Shown here: piece after piece, positions 1-8,245 of the stretch
Layout: each line of letters starts with the position of its first letter
How positions within the stretch are numbered: the stretch's first letter is position 1
NCBI GenBank assembly: GCA_934183045.1
Contig: CAKPRW010000011.1
Coordinates: 1 to 26,867, forward strand
DNA: 26,867 bases
Direction of reading: 5' to 3'
Origin: an uncultured Clostridia bacterium
GTDB lineage: Bacteria; Bacillota; Clostridia; TANB77; CAG-508
The notes under the pieces: generated by a model
The model's input: only the letters and a program-made list of their open reading frames with translations
The model's database searches: none
Told to the model about the DNA's origin: nothing
Program-made: the position numbers and the translations under genes

Positions 1-28
1 TGGACAAATTGTCATCTGTGGACAAATT
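1..28. repeat. short direct repeat downstream of secA
   Basis: The 10-base word TGGACAAATT occurs at 1-10 and again at 19-28. The first copy also lies in a near-palindrome (GACAAATTGTC, 3-13). It sits downstream of secA, past a small hairpin (CCTTAT/ATAAGG, 55-69) that lacks a clear U-tract and would be a weak secA terminator. The function is unknown and the window edge cuts off the context. Confidence 0.35.
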
Positions 29-79
29 TATCATTTTTTCTATTTTTAACAATTCCTTATTTTATAAGGGTTTGCGATG

Positions 80-2818
80 TTATTTACCACAACAGTTTTT
101 GTACTTTTTCCCGCTTCCACAAGGGCAAGGGTCATTTCTACCTATTTTTGGGCCTTCATTTTTTACTGTTCTATCTACATCTGTTCCTATTTTTGAACCA
201 CCGTCAACACTATGAATAGCTTCTAATGCAGCACCTGTAATTTTTACTGTTTCTTGTCTTTTTGTCTCGCCTTGTTCTCTAATATGCATTAATATTTTTG
301 TAACGTCAACTTTAATATCACTGATCATTTCATCAAACATATCAAATCCTTCAAGTCTGTATTGAACCACAGGATCTTTTTGACCATAAGCACGAAGACC
401 TATACCATTTTTTAATTCATCCATACTATCAATATGATCCATCCATTTTTCGTCAACAACTTTAAGCATTACTACTCTTTCAAGTTCTCTCATTTGTTCT
501 GAACCAATTTCTTTTTCTTTTTGTTCGTATATTTCCATAGATTTTTTCTTTAATTCTTCTATGATATTTTCAGTATTGTTTTTATTTTCTTTAATATATT
601 CTAACATATCAATTCCGAAAATATTGATTATTTCAGTATTTAAAGATTCAACATTTAATTGTTGTTCTTCTCCTTCTATGAACATTCCTACAATGCTATC
701 TGCTACTGTTTCTATCATGTTTATAATATTGTCATGAATGTTTTCACCATCAAGAACTTGTCTTCTTTGTTTGTATATTATTTCTCTTTGAGCATTCATA
801 ACATCATCATATTTTAATACATTTTTACGAATACTGAAGTTTCTACCTTCTACTTTCTTTTGCGCATTTTCAACGGCTCTAGATATCATTTTAGAAGCTA
901 TTGGCATATCCTCATCTGCACCTAATGTATTATATACTTTTGTAATAGCATCTCCACCAAATATTTTCATTAAATCATCGTCTAGACCAATATAAAATTT
1001 AGATTCACCTATGTCTCCTTGACGTCCAGAACGACCTCTTAATTGGTTATCAATTCTTCTAGATTCATGTCTTTCTGTACCAATGATTTTCAAACCACCA
1101 GCGTTTATTACTTTTTCTTTTTCTTCTTTGATTTCATTATCATATTTTTTTACTAATTCATTAAATTCTTCTCTAGCTTTTATTATATTTTGATCATCTG
1201 TTTCATAATAAGTATTTGCTTCTTCAATTAATTCTGGAGAAATCTTTTTCTTTCTCATAGCTTCTTTTGCTAAGAATTCACTATTTCCTCCAAGCATAAT
1301 GTCAGTACCACGTCCTGCCATGTTTGTTGCTATTGTAACTGCACCGTACTTACCCGCTTGTGCAACAATTTCGGCCTCTTTTTCGTGATATTTTGCATTT
1401 AACACTTCATGTTTAATTCCTGCTTCTTTTAATAATTTACTTAGCTTTTCTGATTTTTCAATTGAAACTGTACCAATTAATACTGGTTGTCCTTTTTCAT
1501 GACTTTGTTTTACACTTTCTACTATTGCTTTATATTTTGCATTTTCGTTTTTATAAATAACATCATTTTGGTCATCACGAATCATTGGTTTATTAGTTGG
1601 TATTTCTACAACATCTAAGTTATAAATTTCTTCAAATTCAGATTCTTCTGTCATAGCTGTACCAGTCATACCAGATAATTTATCATACATTCTAAAGAAG
1701 TTTTGGAAAGTAATTGTAGCTAAAGTTTTAGATTCATCAGCAATTTTAACTTTTTCTTTTGCTTCAATCGCTTGATGTAAACCATTGTTGTATCTTCTAC
1801 CATACATGATACGTCCTGTAAATTCATCTACAATTAAAACTTCTCCATCTTTTACGATGTAATCAATATCCTTTTTCATAATCCCATGTGCACGTAATGC
1901 TTGATTTACATGATGTACTAAAGTAGAATTTTCTAAGTCATTGAAATTCTCAAGATTGAATGCTTCTTCTGCCTTCTTTATACCTTTTTGTGTTAATGAT
2001 GCAGATTTTGCTTTTAAATCTACTATATAATCATATTTTTCGTTATCTTCAGCTTGATCGAAATCTTTTATATCTTCTTCTACAATAACCTTAGGTGTCA
2101 ATTTGCTAACAAAATTATTTGCTTTTCTATATAAGTCTGAAGATTCATTTGCTCTACCAGATATAATCAATGGTGTTCTAGCTTCATCAATTAAAATACT
2201 ATCTATCTCATCAACAATTGCATAATTAAGACCTCTTTGTACTAATTGATCTTTATATATAACCATATTATCTCTTAAATAATCAAAACCAAATTCATTA
2301 TTTGTTCCATATGTTACATCTGCATTATAAGCTTCTTGTTTTTCTTTAGGTTCCATTCCAGCAACAACTAAACCTACTGAAAGTCCTAAGAATTTATATA
2401 GTTTTCCCATCCACTCACTATCTCTTTTTGCTAGATAGTCATTTACTGTAATAACATGTACGCCTTTTCCTTCTAGCGCGTTTAAATATACCGGCAATGT
2501 TGCTACTAATGTTTTTCCTTCTCCAGTTTTCATTTCAGCAATTCTACCTTGATGTAAAATGATACCACCTATAAGTTGAACATCAAAATGTCTCATTCCT
2601 AATACTCTTTTTGAAGCTTCTCTAACTACAGCAAATGCTTCAGGTAATATATCGTCTAGTGTTTTTCCTTCTTTTAATTGTTTTTTAAAATAATCCGTTT
2701 TTGATCTTAATTCGCTATCGCTTAATTTTGAAATTTCTTCTTCCAAACCATTGATTTTGTTGATTAATGGTCTTACTCTTTTTACTTCTTTTTCACTATA
2801 TGACTTAAATAGTTTCAT
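80..2818 (-). CDS. secA: Preprotein translocase subunit SecA
   Basis: SecA is the ATPase motor that pushes unfolded preproteins through the SecYEG channel at the cytoplasmic membrane. The 912-residue product is full length for the longer Firmicute form. The DEAD-type motor has Walker A MKTGEGKT (residues 96-103) and Walker B DEID (203-206, where DEVD is usual). The GRGTDI helicase motif and the QLRGRSGRQGD motif follow in the second motor half. The tail ends in a SEC-C zinc motif with Cys898, Cys900, Cys909 and Cys910 (CxCx8CC), the site known to bind zinc and contact SecB or ribosomes in other species. The ATG at 2818 has AGGAGG (2830-2835 on the complement) 11 bases upstream. An extended -10 promoter lies just behind it. 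The gene is monocistronic as far as visible; prfB often follows secA in Firmicutes, but the window ends here. Identification is secure. Confidence 0.98.
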   Translation of the reverse strand: MKLFKSYSEKEVKRVRPLINKINGLEEEISKLSDSELRSKTDYFKKQLKEGKTLDDILPEAFAVVREASKRVLGMRHFDVQLIGGIILHQGRIAEMKTGEGKTLVATLPVYLNALEGKGVHVITVNDYLAKRDSEWMGKLYKFLGLSVGLVVAGMEPKEKQEAYNADVTYGTNNEFGFDYLRDNMVIYKDQLVQRGLNYAIVDEIDSILIDEARTPLIISGRANESSDLYRKANNFVSKLTPKVIVEEDIKDFDQAEDNEKYDYIVDLKAKSASLTQKGIKKAEEAFNLENFNDLENSTLVHHVNQALRAHGIMKKDIDYIVKDGEVLIVDEFTGRIMYGRRYNNGLHQAIEAKEKVKIADESKTLATITFQNFFRMYDKLSGMTGTAMTEESEFEEIYNLDVVEIPTNKPMIRDDQNDVIYKNENAKYKAIVESVKQSHEKGQPVLIGTVSIEKSEKLSKLLKEAGIKHEVLNAKYHEKEAEIVAQAGKYGAVTIATNMAGRGTDIMLGGNSEFLAKEAMRKKKISPELIEEANTYYETDDQNIIKAREEFNELVKKYDNEIKEEKEKVINAGGLKIIGTERHESRRIDNQLRGRSGRQGDIGESKFYIGLDDDLMKIFGGDAITKVYNTLGADEDMPIASKMISRAVENAQKKVEGRNFSIRKNVLKYDDVMNAQREIIYKQRRQVLDGENIHDNIINMIETVADSIVGMFIEGEEQQLNVESLNTEIINIFGIDMLEYIKENKNNTENIIEELKKKSMEIYEQKEKEIGSEQMRELERVVMLKVVDEKWMDHIDSMDELKNGIGLRAYGQKDPVVQYRLEGFDMFDEMISDIKVDVTKILMHIREQGETKRQETVKITGAALEAIHSVDGGSKIGTDVDRTVKNEGPKIGRNDPCPCGSGKKYKNCCGK

Positions 2819-2861
2819 ATTGAAATCGTCCTCCTAAGTTTAAATATTTTTCTACTTTGTT

Positions 2862-2890
2862 AATATATCATTAAAATATCTTTTAATCAA
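2862..2890 (-). promoter_or_regulatory. secA promoter (sigma-A type, extended -10)
   Basis: On the minus strand TTGATT (2885-2890) is followed after exactly 17 bases by TATATT (2862-2867), with a TG one base before the -10 (extended -10). Transcription would start about 35 bases before the secA ribosome binding site. Confidence 0.7.
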
Positions 2891-3024
2891 GTAATTTTAG
2901 TAAAAAATTATACTTAACTATTTTGTCCTTCTCCCTAGTTATATTTAACGCAAAAATAACAAGCATATTTTAACTTAAAACACATAAAATTAAGTAGCAT
3001 TACAAATAGAAATGAGGAATCGAA

Positions 3025-3573
3025 ATGTTTGTTTATAATTTTAAAATTAATGGCAGTAAATTATATAAAATATTTTTTTCAGCTATGATTATTTTTATTG
3101 TTTTAGTAGTATGTATCGTTATGTTTAAAATGTTTACTGGTGCAAAAAATTCTCCTAAAAATGATAGTTGCATCCCTAAAAATCATATTGCTAAGTTAAC
3201 AACTAATAATTACACAAATGTTTTAAAAACTGTTCACGAAAATATTGATAATTATGTGGGTTTAAAAATAAATTTTACGGGATATGTTTATAGAGTTTTG
3301 GACTTAAATGAGAATCAATTTATATTAGCTAGAGATATGATTATTTCTTCTGATAGGCAGTCTGTTGTTGTTGGCTTTTTATGCCAATATGATAAAGCCA
3401 AAAATTTTGATAACAATACATGGGTTGAAGTTACAGGAGAAATTATTAAAGGAGATTACCATGGTGACATGCCTATTTTGAAAATCACTGAAATAAAAAA
3501 TGTAAATAAGCCTAATGATGAATTTGTTTATCCACCTGACGAAACTTATATTCCAACAAGTGAAATTTTATAA
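3025..3573 (+). CDS. Membrane-anchored protein with YcgQ/TIGR03943 C-terminal-like domain
   Basis: The 182-residue protein has one hydrophobic segment (about residues 15-36) after a short positively charged N-terminus, so the rest probably faces outside the membrane. The following domain contains 'INFTGYVYR', then 'QFILARDMII' and 'NTWVEVTGEI', and ends in a KPNDEFVYPP-type tail. This order resembles the C-terminal OB-fold-like domain of the DUF1980/YcgQ (TIGR03943) family, a partner of YcgR-type permeases. In the family as I recall it, a Cys-Cys motif follows the first strand pair; here the equivalent stretch is SSDRQS. No permease partner is adjacent. GAGGA (3014-3018) supports the ATG. I recognise this from pattern only; the function is unknown. 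Confidence 0.6.
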   Translation: MFVYNFKINGSKLYKIFFSAMIIFIVLVVCIVMFKMFTGAKNSPKNDSCIPKNHIAKLTTNNYTNVLKTVHENIDNYVGLKINFTGYVYRVLDLNENQFILARDMIISSDRQSVVVGFLCQYDKAKNFDNNTWVEVTGEIIKGDYHGDMPILKITEIKNVNKPNDEFVYPPDETYIPTSEIL

Positions 3574-3611
3574 AACACTTGCAATTACTCACTTTCCAAA
3601 TTATAGTATTA

Positions 3612-3640
3612 TTGACTTTTTTTACTTTTTGTAGTATACT
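3612..3640 (+). promoter_or_regulatory. Promoter of the FAD-dependent dehydrogenase gene
   Basis: TTGACT (3612-3617), a 17-base spacer and TATACT (3635-3640) give a near-consensus sigma-A promoter. The predicted start is near 3647, about 50 bases before the AGGAGG ribosome binding site at 3698-3703. Confidence 0.8.
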
Positions 3641-3710
3641 TATTATGTTACTCGTTCATTAGTTTTATTGTAATTTAACTAAATTATAAAAAAAGACAGG
3701 AGGACTTAAT

Positions 3711-5141
3711 ATGACAGATTTTGATGTAATTATAATTGGTGGTGGACCAGGTGGTTTATTTACTGCATATGAATTGATTACTTTGCATCCGGACATTCGT
3801 ATTGCAATCTATGAAAAAGGAAAAAGAGTCGAACAACGGGTATGTTTGGAAAAAGAAACTGGTAAATGTCAAAAGTGCAACCCATGCAATATAATGTGTG
3901 GTGTAAGCGGTGCAGGCGCTTGGTCTGATGGTAAAGAAACTCTGTGCAACAGCGATGATCAGGAAGTATTAGTTGGCGGAAATCTTCATATATATACTGG
4001 TATTAATCATTTTAAAGAACTTGTATATTATGTTGATAGCATTAACCTAAAATTTGGCGCAACAACAAAGGTTGAAGGTATTTCGCATCCTGAACAAATC
4101 GCAATCCTTAAAAAGGAATCTCTCAGAAATGGCATTTCTCTTGCCAATCCGCCAATTCGGCACTTGGGTACTGAAAAAGCCCATTTGATCTTTGAAAAAC
4201 TCCAAAATACTCTCGAAGAAAAAGGTGTACAATTTTTTACAGAAACAAGTTGTACTTCTTTAATTATCGACAAAGAAAGTAAGCAGTTTAAAGGCATTTT
4301 GCTTGATGATGGCAATACCTTCACAGCCAAAGCCTGCGTTCTTGCAGTTGGACGTGTCGGATCAAATTGGTTATTCGAAGAATGCGTTAAAAACGACATT
4401 GCAACAATGCCTGGACCGATTGACTTAGGTGTCAGATATGAATTACGTAACGAAGTCATGGATAATGTAAATAAGTTAATGTATGAAGGCAAATTTTTTG
4501 CCAATCCTGCGCCTTTTGCAGATAAAGTTCGTACATTTTGTCAAAATCCAGGCGGATTCGTTACAACAGAATCATACGATGATCCTACATTAGGTCCATT
4601 AGTTATGTGCAACGGTCATAGTAACAAGATTAAAAAAAGTGAAAACACAAACCTTGCTTTGCTTGTTACACTTGGGCTTGGTGGTAACTATCAGAATCCT
4701 GGTAGATATGCAAGATTAATTGCCCACCAGATGAACAATCTCTCTGATTCTAGTGACAGTAGTATTATTGTTCAGAGATTGGGAGATTTAAAGAGCGGAA
4801 ACCGGACAAGAGCTAACAATTTAAAAACAAATAGTGTTCGTCCGACTCTGCATTCTGCAATACCAGGTGATCTAAATTTGGGAATGCCAGCTCGAGTAAT
4901 GACAGACATTGTCAACTTTATTGATATGCTTGATAAAGTAATACCTGGATTTGCATCTCCAGACAATTTGCTGTATGCATTAGAAGCAAAATTTTCAAGT
5001 AATATCATTAAGGTATCAGACCAGTTGGAGACATCTGTTTCTGGATTATATGCTATCGGAGATGGCGCCGGACTTAGTAGGGGTCTTATGCAGGCATCAG
5101 CTAGCGGAGTATATGTAGCTAGAAATATCAAAATCGATTAA
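3711..5141 (+). CDS. FAD-dependent dehydrogenase, COG2509-like
   Basis: This is a 476-residue flavoprotein. The N-terminal dinucleotide-binding loop is GGGPGG (residues 10-15), and the family's closing FAD motif is near the C-terminus (GLYAIGDGAGLSRG, then a helix with VYVARNI). A cysteine cluster, Cys53-x2-Cys56-x2-Cys59-x3-Cys63, precedes GVSGAGAWSDGK; this 'C..C..C...GAGA.SDGK' order is typical of the uncharacterised COG2509 FAD dehydrogenases. The substrate is unknown. AGGAGG at 3698-3703 gives an unambiguous ATG start. The gene is a single transcription unit with its own promoter and a strong terminator. Its codons include many CGT, CGG, CCG and GGC, in contrast to the AGA/GGA-dominated neighbours such as guaA, which suggests acquisition from another genome. 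Confidence 0.85.
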   Translation: MTDFDVIIIGGGPGGLFTAYELITLHPDIRIAIYEKGKRVEQRVCLEKETGKCQKCNPCNIMCGVSGAGAWSDGKETLCNSDDQEVLVGGNLHIYTGINHFKELVYYVDSINLKFGATTKVEGISHPEQIAILKKESLRNGISLANPPIRHLGTEKAHLIFEKLQNTLEEKGVQFFTETSCTSLIIDKESKQFKGILLDDGNTFTAKACVLAVGRVGSNWLFEECVKNDIATMPGPIDLGVRYELRNEVMDNVNKLMYEGKFFANPAPFADKVRTFCQNPGGFVTTESYDDPTLGPLVMCNGHSNKIKKSENTNLALLVTLGLGGNYQNPGRYARLIAHQMNNLSDSSDSSIIVQRLGDLKSGNRTRANNLKTNSVRPTLHSAIPGDLNLGMPARVMTDIVNFIDMLDKVIPGFASPDNLLYALEAKFSSNIIKVSDQLETSVSGLYAIGDGAGLSRGLMQASASGVYVARNIKID

Positions 5142-5173
5142 CTATTATTTAAGTAACAAACTATCAATTTTTT

Positions 5174-5206
5174 AAGAGGTATCTTTGATAAAGGTACCTC
5201 TTTTTA
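5174..5206 (+). terminator. Rho-independent terminator after the FAD dehydrogenase
   Basis: AGAGGTATCTTT (5175-5186) pairs with AAAGGTACCTCT (5190-5201) through one G-U wobble and a 3-base loop, followed by a run of T. Confidence 0.9.
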
Positions 5207-5221
5207 TATTCTCTGTATACT

Positions 5222-5250
5222 TTGATTTATTCGACAAAATGTGATATAAT
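5222..5250 (+). promoter_or_regulatory. Promoter of the NCxxYAL small protein gene
   Basis: TTGATT (5222-5227), 17 bases, then TATAAT (5245-5250) preceded by TGA, which forms an extended -10. The leader is only about 30 bases. Confidence 0.8.
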
Positions 5251-5288
5251 ATACATAATATTATATTTGAAAGGAGCTCGTGACAGCT

Positions 5289-5696
5289 ATGAAAACTTGC
5301 AATTGTATGACCTATGCTTTACAGATTGAGGATATGGACATAAGTATTTTAGATTTAAACTTATGGTATCATCAATCACAAAACCCTGAAGATGTAATTC
5401 GGGAAAAACTCAAAGAGTTTAACCGCTCTTGTAGATCTTTAGCTAACCAAAACTCACCTTTAGAAAAAGGTGAATGGTTAATTGCCTTTTTTGGATTCAT
5501 TCCATATCACTTCGACTATGAAGGTCGTCCTGATGCATATGATTATCATTTTATAAAATGGGACGACAATCAATGGAAGCACCGGAAGTGTATTAAAGCA
5601 GACATAACCCCTATTTCTGATGACGTAATAAACGAATTCATTAAAAAAGGCTATAATCCAAAATTTTTCGCGGTTAAAACAGTAGAAGACATATAG
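5289..5696 (+). CDS. Small NCxxYAL / YHF protein of unknown function
   Basis: The product is 135 residues from ATG 5289. An in-frame GTG at 5280 lies only 3 bases after AAGGAG (5271-5276), whereas the ATG lies 12 bases after it; neither spacing is ideal and the ATG is preferred. Near the N-terminus is CNCMTYAL (Cys4, Asn5, Cys6), and later DYHFIKWDDNQWKHR (His87, Trp96, His98). This pairing of NCxxYAL with a downstream YHF..D..W.H resembles a family of small bacterial and phage proteins with NCYAYAL and YHFYRxDxxGxWxHK signatures. The conserved Cys and His would fit a papain-like or NlpC-like fold, but that is inference. There is no signal peptide, so the protein is probably cytoplasmic. It has its own promoter and terminator, and base use like the preceding flavoprotein gene. 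Confidence 0.75.
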   Translation: MKTCNCMTYALQIEDMDISILDLNLWYHQSQNPEDVIREKLKEFNRSCRSLANQNSPLEKGEWLIAFFGFIPYHFDYEGRPDAYDYHFIKWDDNQWKHRKCIKADITPISDDVINEFIKKGYNPKFFAVKTVEDI

Positions 5697-5715
5697 TCTT
5701 CTACTTGTTTTTTTT
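5676..5715 (+). terminator. Terminator overlapping the end of the NCxxYAL gene
   Basis: AGTAGAAGAC (5681-5690) pairs perfectly with GTCTTCTACT (5696-5705). The stem extends by AAAAC/GTTTT past a one-base bulge and ends in eight T. The stop codon TAG (5694-5696) lies at the loop. Confidence 0.9.
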
Positions 5716-5733
5716 GACATTATATGATAAAAT
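5705..5733 (+). promoter_or_regulatory. Probable guaA promoter
   Basis: TTGTTT (5705-5710), 17 bases, TAAAAT (5728-5733) with a preceding TGA (extended -10). An alternative in the same stretch is TTGACA (5714-5719), 18 bases, TAAATT. The promoter overlaps the U-tract of the preceding terminator. There is no room for a riboswitch before the guaA ribosome binding site. Confidence 0.5.
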
Positions 5734-5760
5734 ATACTAAATTTAAATTTGGAGGTAAAA

Positions 5761-7299
5761 GTGTTGAAAAACGAATTAATTTTAATTTTAGACTTTGGTG
5801 GACAATACAATCAATTAATAGCAAGAAGAGTAAGAGAATGTAATGTATATTCGGAAGTAGTTCCGTTTGATATTACAATTGAACAAATAAAAGAAAAAAA
5901 TCCAAAAGGAATTATATTTACTGGAGGACCAGCAAGTGTGTATGGTGAAGAATCACCTAAATGTTCAAAAGAAATTTTTGAATTAGGAATACCTGTACTT
6001 GGTATTTGTTATGGTATGCAACTTATGACACATACATTAAAAGGAAATGTTGAAAGAGCAAATAAAAGAGAATATGGAACAATAGACGTAAAAATCGATA
6101 ACACCTCTCCCCTTTTCCAAGGATTTGATAGCGAAAATAAATTTTTAATGAGTCATACTGATTTTGTAGAAAGTGTTCCAGAAGGATTTAAAAATATAGG
6201 TTCTACATCTTCATGCCCTAATGCTGCAATGGAAAACAGAGAAAAGAAATTATATGGAATTCAATTCCATCCTGAAGTAAATAACTCTATAAATGGAACT
6301 CAAGTTATTAGAAATTTCTTATTTAATATTTGTGAATGTACTGGAGATTGGGTTATTTCTTCTTTTGTTGAAGAAAGTATTCAAAAATTAAAAGAAAAAA
6401 TTGGAGACAAAAAAGCTTTATGTGCATTATCTGGAGGTGTTGATTCTTCAGTTGCTGCTGTATTACTCTCAAAAGCAATTGGTAAAAATTTAACATGTAT
6501 TTTTGTTGATCATGGACTTCTTCGTAAAAACGAAGGTGATGAAGTTGAAGAAGTATTTACAAAAAATTACGATTTAAATTTCATTAGAGTAAATGCAAAA
6601 GATAGATTTTTAAATAAACTTGCTGGAGTTTCAGATCCTGAAACAAAAAGAAAAATTATTGGTGAAGAATTCATAAGAGTATTTGAAGAAGAAGCTAAAA
6701 AAATTGGAACTGTAGATTTCTTAGTTCAAGGAACTATTTATCCTGATGTAATTGAAAGTGGATTAGGAAAAAGTTCTGTAATAAAAAGTCATCACAATGT
6801 TGGTGGACTACCTGACTATGTTGATTTTAAAGAAATAATAGAACCTTTAAGAGATTTATTTAAAGATGAAGTTAGAAAAACAGGATTAGAATTAGGAATA
6901 CCAGAAAATTTAGTTTATCGTCAACCATTCCCTGGACCTGGTCTAGCAATTAGAGTTATTGGAGATATAACAGATGATAAACTTACAATCCTTAAAGATG
7001 CAGACAGTATATTTAGAGAAGAAATTGCAAACGCTGGATTACACAAAAATATAAATCAATACTTTGCAGTATTAACTAATTTAAAATCAGTAGGAGTTAT
7101 GGGTGACGAAAGGACTTATGATTACACAGTCGCACTTAGAGCTGTTGAAACAACAGACTTTATGACAGGTGTTTGGAGTAAAATACCATATGAAGTATTA
7201 GAAAAAGTATCTTCAAGAATTGTTAATGAAGTAAAACATGTTAATCGTGTAGTTTATGATATTACATCTAAACCACCAGCAACTATTGAATGGGAATAA
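5761..7299 (+). CDS. guaA: GMP synthase (glutamine-hydrolysing)
   Basis: GuaA converts XMP, glutamine and ATP to GMP, the last step of guanine nucleotide synthesis. The 512-residue length is normal. The N-terminal class I glutamine amidotransferase domain has nucleophile Cys83 in GICYGMQ and the His-x-Glu pair in FHPEV (His170, Glu172). The ATP-pyrophosphatase domain has the PP-loop SGGVDSS (224-230). The C-terminal dimerisation domain ends with the conserved KPPATIEWE. GGAGG (5751-5755) places the start at GTG 5761 or TTG 5764; the longer in-frame TTG at 5749 overlaps the ribosome binding site and is unlikely. A RelA/SpoT-type gene follows after 43 bases on the same strand, probably in the same transcript. 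Confidence 0.97.
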   Translation: MLKNELILILDFGGQYNQLIARRVRECNVYSEVVPFDITIEQIKEKNPKGIIFTGGPASVYGEESPKCSKEIFELGIPVLGICYGMQLMTHTLKGNVERANKREYGTIDVKIDNTSPLFQGFDSENKFLMSHTDFVESVPEGFKNIGSTSSCPNAAMENREKKLYGIQFHPEVNNSINGTQVIRNFLFNICECTGDWVISSFVEESIQKLKEKIGDKKALCALSGGVDSSVAAVLLSKAIGKNLTCIFVDHGLLRKNEGDEVEEVFTKNYDLNFIRVNAKDRFLNKLAGVSDPETKRKIIGEEFIRVFEEEAKKIGTVDFLVQGTIYPDVIESGLGKSSVIKSHHNVGGLPDYVDFKEIIEPLRDLFKDEVRKTGLELGIPENLVYRQPFPGPGLAIRVIGDITDDKLTILKDADSIFREEIANAGLHKNINQYFAVLTNLKSVGVMGDERTYDYTVALRAVETTDFMTGVWSKIPYEVLEKVSSRIVNEVKHVNRVVYDITSKPPATIEWE

Positions 7300-7342
7300 A
7301 ATATACATTTAGCATATTTACTAAGGATGTGATTATATTACA

Positions 7343-8245
7343 ATGGAAAACGAATTTAAACAAGGATTAAAATTTGAAGGATCTTGGGATAGCTTTTCAC
7401 AAGAACAATCCCGAGATCTTCTTCTAAAAACTTTAGAAACAGAATTTGCAAAAAACAATAAAATTGCAGATTCTCCTGAAGCCAAACAATATTTTCAAAT
7501 GATGATATCAGCTATTATGATAGAACATCATAAATATTTTCAAAATTATGGAATAGAAATAAATTATAGATTTAAAACTCCTAAATCTATTACAGATAAA
7601 ATTTTAGATTATATGTCAAGAAATGATGCTTCTGATTTGAAATCAAATGATGAGAAAACACAGTATAGTATATCTATAAAAGATATACAAGATGTGATGG
7701 CTATGAAGATTGTTCTACAAACAAGACCTTCTACCTATCATTCTAATGATTCAGAATTAAGTAACCTTATTGATGAGAAAATTAAAAATCAAGATTTTTT
7801 AGGAAAAATGCAAGAATTTCAAACTAATTTATTGGAAGATGAGTTTTCTATCTCCCCTAAATATTTATATAAAGTATCTAAATTAGAATACTATACAAAA
7901 TGTAAAGAAATAATACGACAAATTTTTCCTACTATCTCACCAAATGCAACTAATTTAATCGATCATTATAAAAAATTAGATTCTAGTATCGATGAAACAT
8001 TAGCAATTATACATGACTCTTCTGATGAAGATACTATAATTGATGAAGACGATTTTCCTTATGGCGATATAAATTTCATGAAGCTATTAGAAGAGTTTTC
8101 TTCTAGAATATATGACAAGTTAGATTTAGAAGTATTAACAAGACAAATGAACTCTATATTTAATAATTCTGAGCTATTAAATAATTTGCATATTACCTTT
8201 AATGGAATTAAAGAAAAACGAGCACGTAGTCGGATATGTTTCTAA
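7343..8245 (+). CDS. RelA/SpoT-type (p)ppGpp synthetase, 5' part of a frameshifted gene
   Basis: This is the first 300 codons of a gene broken near 8,214-8,220. Residues 73-90 (INYRFKTPKSITDKILDY) followed by IKDIQDVMAMKIV (112-124) match the start of the RelA/SpoT nucleotidyltransferase fold: an Arg/Lys-rich 'R-x-K-x-x-x-S-I-x-x-K' helix, then the 'D-x-x-D-x-x-x-x-[RK]-I' strand whose second Asp (Asp117) corresponds to the metal-binding catalytic Asp. A long insertion with an acidic stretch (EDTIIDEDDF) separates this from the rest of the domain, which continues in another frame from about 8,219. The frame ends shortly after the break in RSRICF-stop. AAGGA (7323-7327) lies 15 bases from the ATG, a weak context, as expected for a gene read from the guaA transcript. 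Recognition rests on motif order; the family is likely, the exact product (ppGpp or pGpp) unknown. Confidence 0.7.
   Translation: MENEFKQGLKFEGSWDSFSQEQSRDLLLKTLETEFAKNNKIADSPEAKQYFQMMISAIMIEHHKYFQNYGIEINYRFKTPKSITDKILDYMSRNDASDLKSNDEKTQYSISIKDIQDVMAMKIVLQTRPSTYHSNDSELSNLIDEKIKNQDFLGKMQEFQTNLLEDEFSISPKYLYKVSKLEYYTKCKEIIRQIFPTISPNATNLIDHYKKLDSSIDETLAIIHDSSDEDTIIDEDDFPYGDINFMKLLEEFSSRIYDKLDLEVLTRQMNSIFNNSELLNNLHITFNGIKEKRARSRICF

Noticed and set aside
4028..4504. Minus-strand frame of 158 codons inside the FAD dehydrogenase gene
   Set aside because: No start signals and no recognisable motifs; the sense strand is a clear flavoprotein.
5749..5760. Longer N-terminus for GuaA starting with TTG at 5749
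   Set aside because: It would translate through the GGAGG ribosome binding site; GTG 5761 or TTG 5764 fits the spacing and the family start.
5697..5760. Purine riboswitch before guaA
   Set aside because: Only about 60 bases separate the genes and they are filled by a terminator and promoter; there is no aptamer-sized sequence.
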